Part shown: positions 60,789 through 64,000 of the stretch, piece after piece
Numbering within the stretch: the first letter of the stretch is position 1
Layout of the letters: the number at the start of each line of letters is the position of its first letter
From: Cyclobacteriaceae bacterium
GTDB lineage: Bacteria; Bacteroidota; Bacteroidia; Cytophagales; Cyclobacteriaceae
Assembly: GCA_025808415.1 (NCBI GenBank)
Contig: CP075525.1
Coordinates: forward strand, 558,001-622,000
Direction of reading: 5' to 3'
DNA: 64,000 nt
The notes under the pieces: model-generated
What the model saw: only the letters and a program-made list of their open reading frames with translations
The model's database searches: none
What the model was told of the DNA's origin: nothing
Made by a program: the position numbers and the translations under genes

Positions 60789-61748
60789 TCACCCTTTCCG
60801 GAAGAGCGAATCAACAAACTCGGCTTTGTTGAATACCTGCAAGTCGCCAATTTTTTCGCCCACACCAATGTACTTCACCGGGATTTTAAACTCATCCGAT
60901 ATGCCGATGACCACACCGCCCTTAGCGGTACCATCAAGTTTGGTTATGGCCAAAGCAGTAACATCAGTAGCCTTGGTAAATTCGCGGGCCTGGATTACCG
61001 CATTTTGCCCGGTGCTGCCATCCAACACCAGCAACACTTCGTGTGGCGCATCCGGTATTACTTTCTGCATCACCCTTCTGATTTTCGAGAGCTCGTTCAT
61101 CAGGTTAACTTTGGTGTGCAAACGTCCTGCGGTATCAATAATGATAATGTCAGCGTCCAGCTTAACGCCTTCCTGCACGGCTTCAAAAGCTACAGCGGAA
61201 GGGTCGGTGTTCATGCCTTTACTAATCACAGGCACACCAACGCGTTCACCCCAAAGTTTTAATTGATCTACCGCAGCAGCACGAAATGTATCTGCTGCGC
61301 CCAACACTACCGATTTGCCTCGCTCGTTAAATTGGGCAGATAACTTGCCTATGGTGGTTGTTTTCCCAACACCGTTTACCCCTACCACCATTATTACATA
61401 GGGCTTTTTACCTCCCGGGATGTCAAAATCTGCCTGATCGGCAGATTGGTTTTCGGAAAGCAAAGCAGCGATTTCTTCTTTAAGTATTTTGTCAAGTTCA
61501 CCTGTGCCCAGGTATTTATCGCGCGCTACCCGTTGTTGGATGCGTTCAATAATTTTCAATGTGGTGTTGATGCCTACATCGGACGATACCAGGATTTCTT
61601 CCAGGTTGTCCAGCACATCATCGTCAACGGTAGATTTACCCACAAGAGCTTTACCCAGACGGCTGAAGATATTGCTGGAAGTTTTTTCGAGCCCTTTATC
61701 CAACGACTCTTTTTTTTCTTTAGAGAATAATCCGCCTAAAAATGCCAT
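60789..61748 (-). CDS. ftsY: Signal recognition particle receptor FtsY
   Basis: Receives SRP-bound ribosomes at the inner membrane. The 319-residue GTPase has the N domain (about 15-90), then the G domain with VGVNGVGKTTTIGKLSAQF, DTFRAAAVDQL, IDTAGRLH, TKLDGTAKGG and the closing GEKIGDLQVF. The acidic N-terminal extension of E. coli FtsY is absent, as is usual in this phylum. It follows the L28-L33-DUF4295 genes, but a terminator separates it. Confidence 0.95.
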   Translation of the reverse strand: MAFLGGLFSKEKKESLDKGLEKTSSNIFSRLGKALVGKSTVDDDVLDNLEEILVSSDVGINTTLKIIERIQQRVARDKYLGTGELDKILKEEIAALLSENQSADQADFDIPGGKKPYVIMVVGVNGVGKTTTIGKLSAQFNERGKSVVLGAADTFRAAAVDQLKLWGERVGVPVISKGMNTDPSAVAFEAVQEGVKLDADIIIIDTAGRLHTKVNLMNELSKIRRVMQKVIPDAPHEVLLVLDGSTGQNAVIQAREFTKATDVTALAITKLDGTAKGGVVIGISDEFKIPVKYIGVGEKIGDLQVFNKAEFVDSLFRKG

Positions 61749-61808
61749 AGCACAACTTAGTAAAAATTAATCCCAACTCTATAGCGAGCTGTTACTGAAT
61801 GGGTATAA

Positions 61809-61832
61809 AAAAAGTCCCAACAGGGACTTTTT
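61809..61832 (-). terminator. Terminator between DUF4295 and ftsY
   Basis: A ten-base stem (AAAAAGTCCC at 61809-61818 and GGGACTTTTT at 61823-61832) with a four-base loop. On the minus strand it ends in a long T run. It probably reduces, rather than prevents, read-through to ftsY. Confidence 0.8.
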
Positions 61833-61854
61833 GCAATGCTTCGTTCCTGAATGC

Positions 61855-62010
61855 TTACTTCTTGGCCAATACTTCCTTCACCAATTCGGCAGGAACGATT
61901 TCTTCCTTGAATGTGTAAGCACCGGTTTTCTCAGACTTTACGGCACGGATCACTTTCGCGAAGTTTTTTCCGTCACCTTTTTTCAATGTAGCAACAACCT
62001 TCTTTGCCAT
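61855..62010 (-). CDS. DUF4295 small protein of the ribosomal cluster
   Basis: A 51-residue basic protein beginning MAKKVVATLKKGDGKNFAKV and ending VPAELVKEVLAKK. It matches the DUF4295 family, which is conserved in Bacteroidota and encoded directly after L28 and L33. It starts two bases past the rpmG stop. Its size, basic charge and neighbours suggest a ribosome-associated role, which is inference only. Confidence 0.88.
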   Translation of the reverse strand: MAKKVVATLKKGDGKNFAKVIRAVKSEKTGAYTFKEEIVPAELVKEVLAKK

Positions 62011-62012
62011 GA

Positions 62013-62195
62013 TTACTTAATTTCTTTGTGAACAGTTACTTTTTTGAGGATGGGGTTGTATTTCTTCAACTCCAGGCGCTCGGTAGTGTTTTTACGGTTT
62101 TTGGTAGTGATGTAACGGCTCATGCCCGGCATACCGGTAGCCTTGTGCTCTGTGCACTCTAAAATCACCTGAATCCTGTTGCCTTTCTTTGCCAT
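62013..62195 (-). CDS. rpmG: 50S ribosomal protein L33
   Basis: A 60-residue basic ribosomal protein. [18 protein letters not shown] and [21 protein letters not shown] match L33. Only one cysteine (ECTEH) is present, so this is the form without the four-cysteine zinc ribbon. It lies between rpmB and the DUF4295 gene. Confidence 0.95.
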   Translation of the reverse strand: MAKKGNRIQVILECTEHKATGMPGMSRYITTKNRKNTTERLELKKYNPILKKVTVHKEIK

Positions 62196-62208
62196 GATTG
62201 CTTCTTAT

Positions 62209-62448
62209 TTATTTAGCCAGGGTTCCTTTTTGTTTTGCTTCTTTCAAAACCGCAGAAATACCCAGCTTATTGATCGTTTTGATAGCCTTTGTGGATACTT
62301 TTAAGGTAATCCATTTCCCTTCCTCAGGAACAAAAAAACGCTTCTTTTGAAGGTTCGGATAGAACCTGCGCTTGGTTTTATTGTTCGCGTGGGAAACGTT
62401 GTTTCCAACCTGAGGCCGTTTTCCGGTAATTTCACAAACTCGCGCCAT
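62209..62448 (-). CDS. rpmB: 50S ribosomal protein L28
   Basis: A 79-residue protein beginning [23 protein letters not shown], with [21 protein letters not shown] and [17 protein letters not shown] blocks, as in L28. It is the first gene of the L28-L33-DUF4295 unit. On the minus strand, TTG, 21 bases and GATATTTG upstream form a weak promoter candidate. Confidence 0.95.
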   Translation of the reverse strand: MARVCEITGKRPQVGNNVSHANNKTKRRFYPNLQKKRFFVPEEGKWITLKVSTKAIKTINKLGISAVLKEAKQKGTLAK

Positions 62449-62576
62449 GTGCTTTTAATAGTTTACCCCTTAAAAAGGGACTGCAAATATCGGGAAAACA
62501 CCCCCAATTTTCCAAGCCTAAGCCAAAATTAGCTTTGGTGCGGTTTTGGGGCTGAAAATCGGCATTATGAAAGCAT

Positions 62577-64000
62577 TTAATGCACGATAAACCTTCGTGC
62601 ATACGACTTTTGGTTTATGAAAAACCGCATGATGTACATGCCCGGAGCCAGGGAATCGACTTTGAATTGGTAAAGCTGCTGGCCTTGTAGCAGTATAGGT
62701 TGGCCAACTTCCTGACCGGTAAGGGATAGCACATAGGCCATTGCAGGCCGGTCTACACTAATATTAATTGTGGGCGAAAGGTCAAGCCTTACGGGATTTG
62801 GGTAAATGGTTATTTGCGGATCTTCCGGTAAAGCCACACTTTCATCGTGCTGAAGCATGTGCAAGCCGCCCAGGATATTGCCTGCCACAATAGCGGGTTT
62901 TGTGGTGTTAAATAGGTTTGCAATGGCGGGCCACACCCGACCACCCAGGTTATGGCTTACATAATTTTGATTAAGTGGGTTATAGATAATATCAGTAACG
63001 GCATTATTGGCGTTTGTGCCTTCCTTGAAATTATTGATGATGGATAGTTTGCCATTTTGGTCACCCAGGATAAGATCGGGCAAGCCATCGGCATTTAAGT
63101 CGCCAACCGCCATGGAAAGGTTTTGCCGTAAAATGCTGGCACCCAACCCCAGGTAAGCATTGTTGGTAAGGATAAAAACAGGTACAGAGGTTGTTCCCAT
63201 ATTTTGCCAATATTGCAATGAGCCATCGCGCTTGCCTACCAGTAAATCGGGTTTAAGGTCGTTGTTGATATCGGTCACTAAAATATTCTCGGATGAGAAA
63301 ATCGGGAAGTTCAACGATTGCACCTGCTGTTCGTTGAAATTCAAGCCTACATTATTGTTATTAAGTACGTAGTACAAATTGGTGCCAATGCCAGTTGCAT
63401 TGGATGCCGTAAAAACCAAATCCATTTTTGCATCGCCATTTACATCGGCAAACTGGGGTTTGATGTTGGTGAAATTATAGAATGAAAGACCAAGTAAATT
63501 ATCCGTTACCAGTTTAAATACCGGGTCGTTGCGATTGCCTATGTTTTCATAATAGTAGATTGATCCGCGGGTTCCGTTTACAAACGTGCCAATAAACATG
63601 TCAAGGTCTCCATCACCATCGGCATCGTAAAAGGCAGGAACAGCGTTGTCGCTTACGTCAATCATCTCGTGTTGAAGGAAATTTCTTCTTTCAAAAGTAA
63701 ATTGTGGAAGCTGCTGCGTACCGGTATTCTTATAAAACCAGGTAGATTGTTGCAGGTCGGTTTGAATAAATTCGCGCGCAAAAATGCTGGGCGAAGCCAT
63801 GAGATCTTTCCTTCCGTCAAAGTCCACATCTTCATAGAATACGGCTGGAAATTGAAGAATGGAAATGGGTGCACCGGAAGGAAAGTTTGAGGCCGATGTA
63901 ATCAGCGGGGTTTCATGGGTGCCGGTGTTGGTAAGTTGATAGATCCGTGTACATCCGGCTTCCGAAAAGAGGATATCCATATCGCCATCGTTGTCCAAGT
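62577..64000 (-). CDS. FG-GAP/VCBS repeat T9SS cargo protein, C-terminal part
   Basis: The C-terminal 474 residues of a secreted protein whose start lies beyond the window; the frame is open to the last base. The sequence holds repeated calcium-binding loops such as DVDFDGRKD, DADGDGDLD, DVNGDAKMD and DLNADGLPDLILGDQNGKL. The last 80 residues (YPNPVRLDLSPTINIS through MYIMRFFINQKSYARRFIVH) form a type A T9SS sorting domain. It is expected on the cell surface or outside the cell. No stop or start is seen at the window edge. Confidence 0.88.
   Translation of the reverse strand, partial: LDNDGDMDILFSEAGCTRIYQLTNTGTHETPLITSASNFPSGAPISILQFPAVFYEDVDFDGRKDLMASPSIFAREFIQTDLQQSTWFYKNTGTQQLPQFTFERRNFLQHEMIDVSDNAVPAFYDADGDGDLDMFIGTFVNGTRGSIYYYENIGNRNDPVFKLVTDNLLGLSFYNFTNIKPQFADVNGDAKMDLVFTASNATGIGTNLYYVLNNNNVGLNFNEQQVQSLNFPIFSSENILVTDINNDLKPDLLVGKRDGSLQYWQNMGTTSVPVFILTNNAYLGLGASILRQNLSMAVGDLNADGLPDLILGDQNGKLSIINNFKEGTNANNAVTDIIYNPLNQNYVSHNLGGRVWPAIANLFNTTKPAIVAGNILGGLHMLQHDESVALPEDPQITIYPNPVRLDLSPTINISVDRPAMAYVLSLTGQEVGQPILLQGQQLYQFKVDSLAPGMYIMRFFINQKSYARRFIVH

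Noticed and set aside
1..64000. Genomic island, prophage or insertion sequence
   Set aside because: I see no integrase, transposase, phage gene or flanking direct repeats, and the genes are mostly core functions with similar base use.

Overview
The window looks like ordinary core chromosome from a Bacteroidota bacterium, most likely of the order Cytophagales (inference; no 16S rRNA is present). Four things support this. Several genes have the Bacteroidota-type promoter (TTG or TTTG, 18-21 bases, TAnnTTTG). Two large secreted proteins end in type IX secretion (T9SS) sorting domains. The L28-L33-DUF4295-FtsY block is present in the form typical of the phylum. Shine-Dalgarno sites are scarce. 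I find no rRNA, tRNA, CRISPR array, insertion sequence or prophage.

Layout. 1-8.9 kb: an alpha/beta hydrolase fragment, prmC, then ribD and a cupin, a reversed hicB-hicA toxin-antitoxin pair, free methionine-R-sulfoxide reductase, a secreted beta-rich protein, a Tat-exported HisC-like aminotransferase overlapping a CHASE2 membrane protein, a fatty-acid desaturase and psd. 9-16 kb: glutamate dehydrogenase, cdsA with a CPBP protease, dusB, an EamA transporter and purH. 16-21.5 kb: the rod-shape operon mreB-mreC-mreD-mrdA-rodA, with four-base overlaps from mreC onward. 21.5-30 kb: a CYTH protein and an uncharacterised partner, a ferredoxin, an atypical thymidine kinase, a T9SS cargo protein, recO, a lone receiver protein, a response regulator and histidine kinase pair, and a DUF1573 protein. 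30-38.8 kb: PEP carboxylase, a DUF2071 protein, an exported superoxide dismutase, a 2OG-Fe(II) oxygenase, a chromate transporter, a TonB-like protein, a membrane protein, OsmC and YtxJ. 38.8-47.7 kb: a very basic 876-residue repeat protein, an E1 alpha/beta fusion dehydrogenase, a DUF6364/PIN toxin-antitoxin pair, an M16 peptidase, ispF, and an AI-2E family permease whose start codon overlaps that of mnmD. 47.8-58.2 kb: gltB-gltD, the agmatine-to-putrescine genes aguB and aguA, 5-formyl-THF cyclo-ligase and bshC. 58.3-64 kb: rimO, two small envelope proteins (DUF6452/DUF6048-like), the rpmB-rpmG-DUF4295-ftsY block and the C-terminal part of an FG-GAP repeat T9SS cargo protein.

How the genes work together. 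Nitrogen assimilation is doubly represented (gdhA and gltBD). Thiol and oxidative-stress functions recur (bshC and ytxJ for bacillithiol, exported SOD, fRMsr, OsmC). Envelope functions include rod-shape synthesis, phospholipid synthesis (cdsA, psd), desaturation, TonB and T9SS cargo. I did not find a convincing new multi-gene defence or metabolic system. The most unusual items are the 60/43-residue repeat protein, the zinc-less thymidine kinase, the tandem palindromes before gltB, the overlapping divergent start codons at 47025-47028, and promoters that leave almost no 5' leader.
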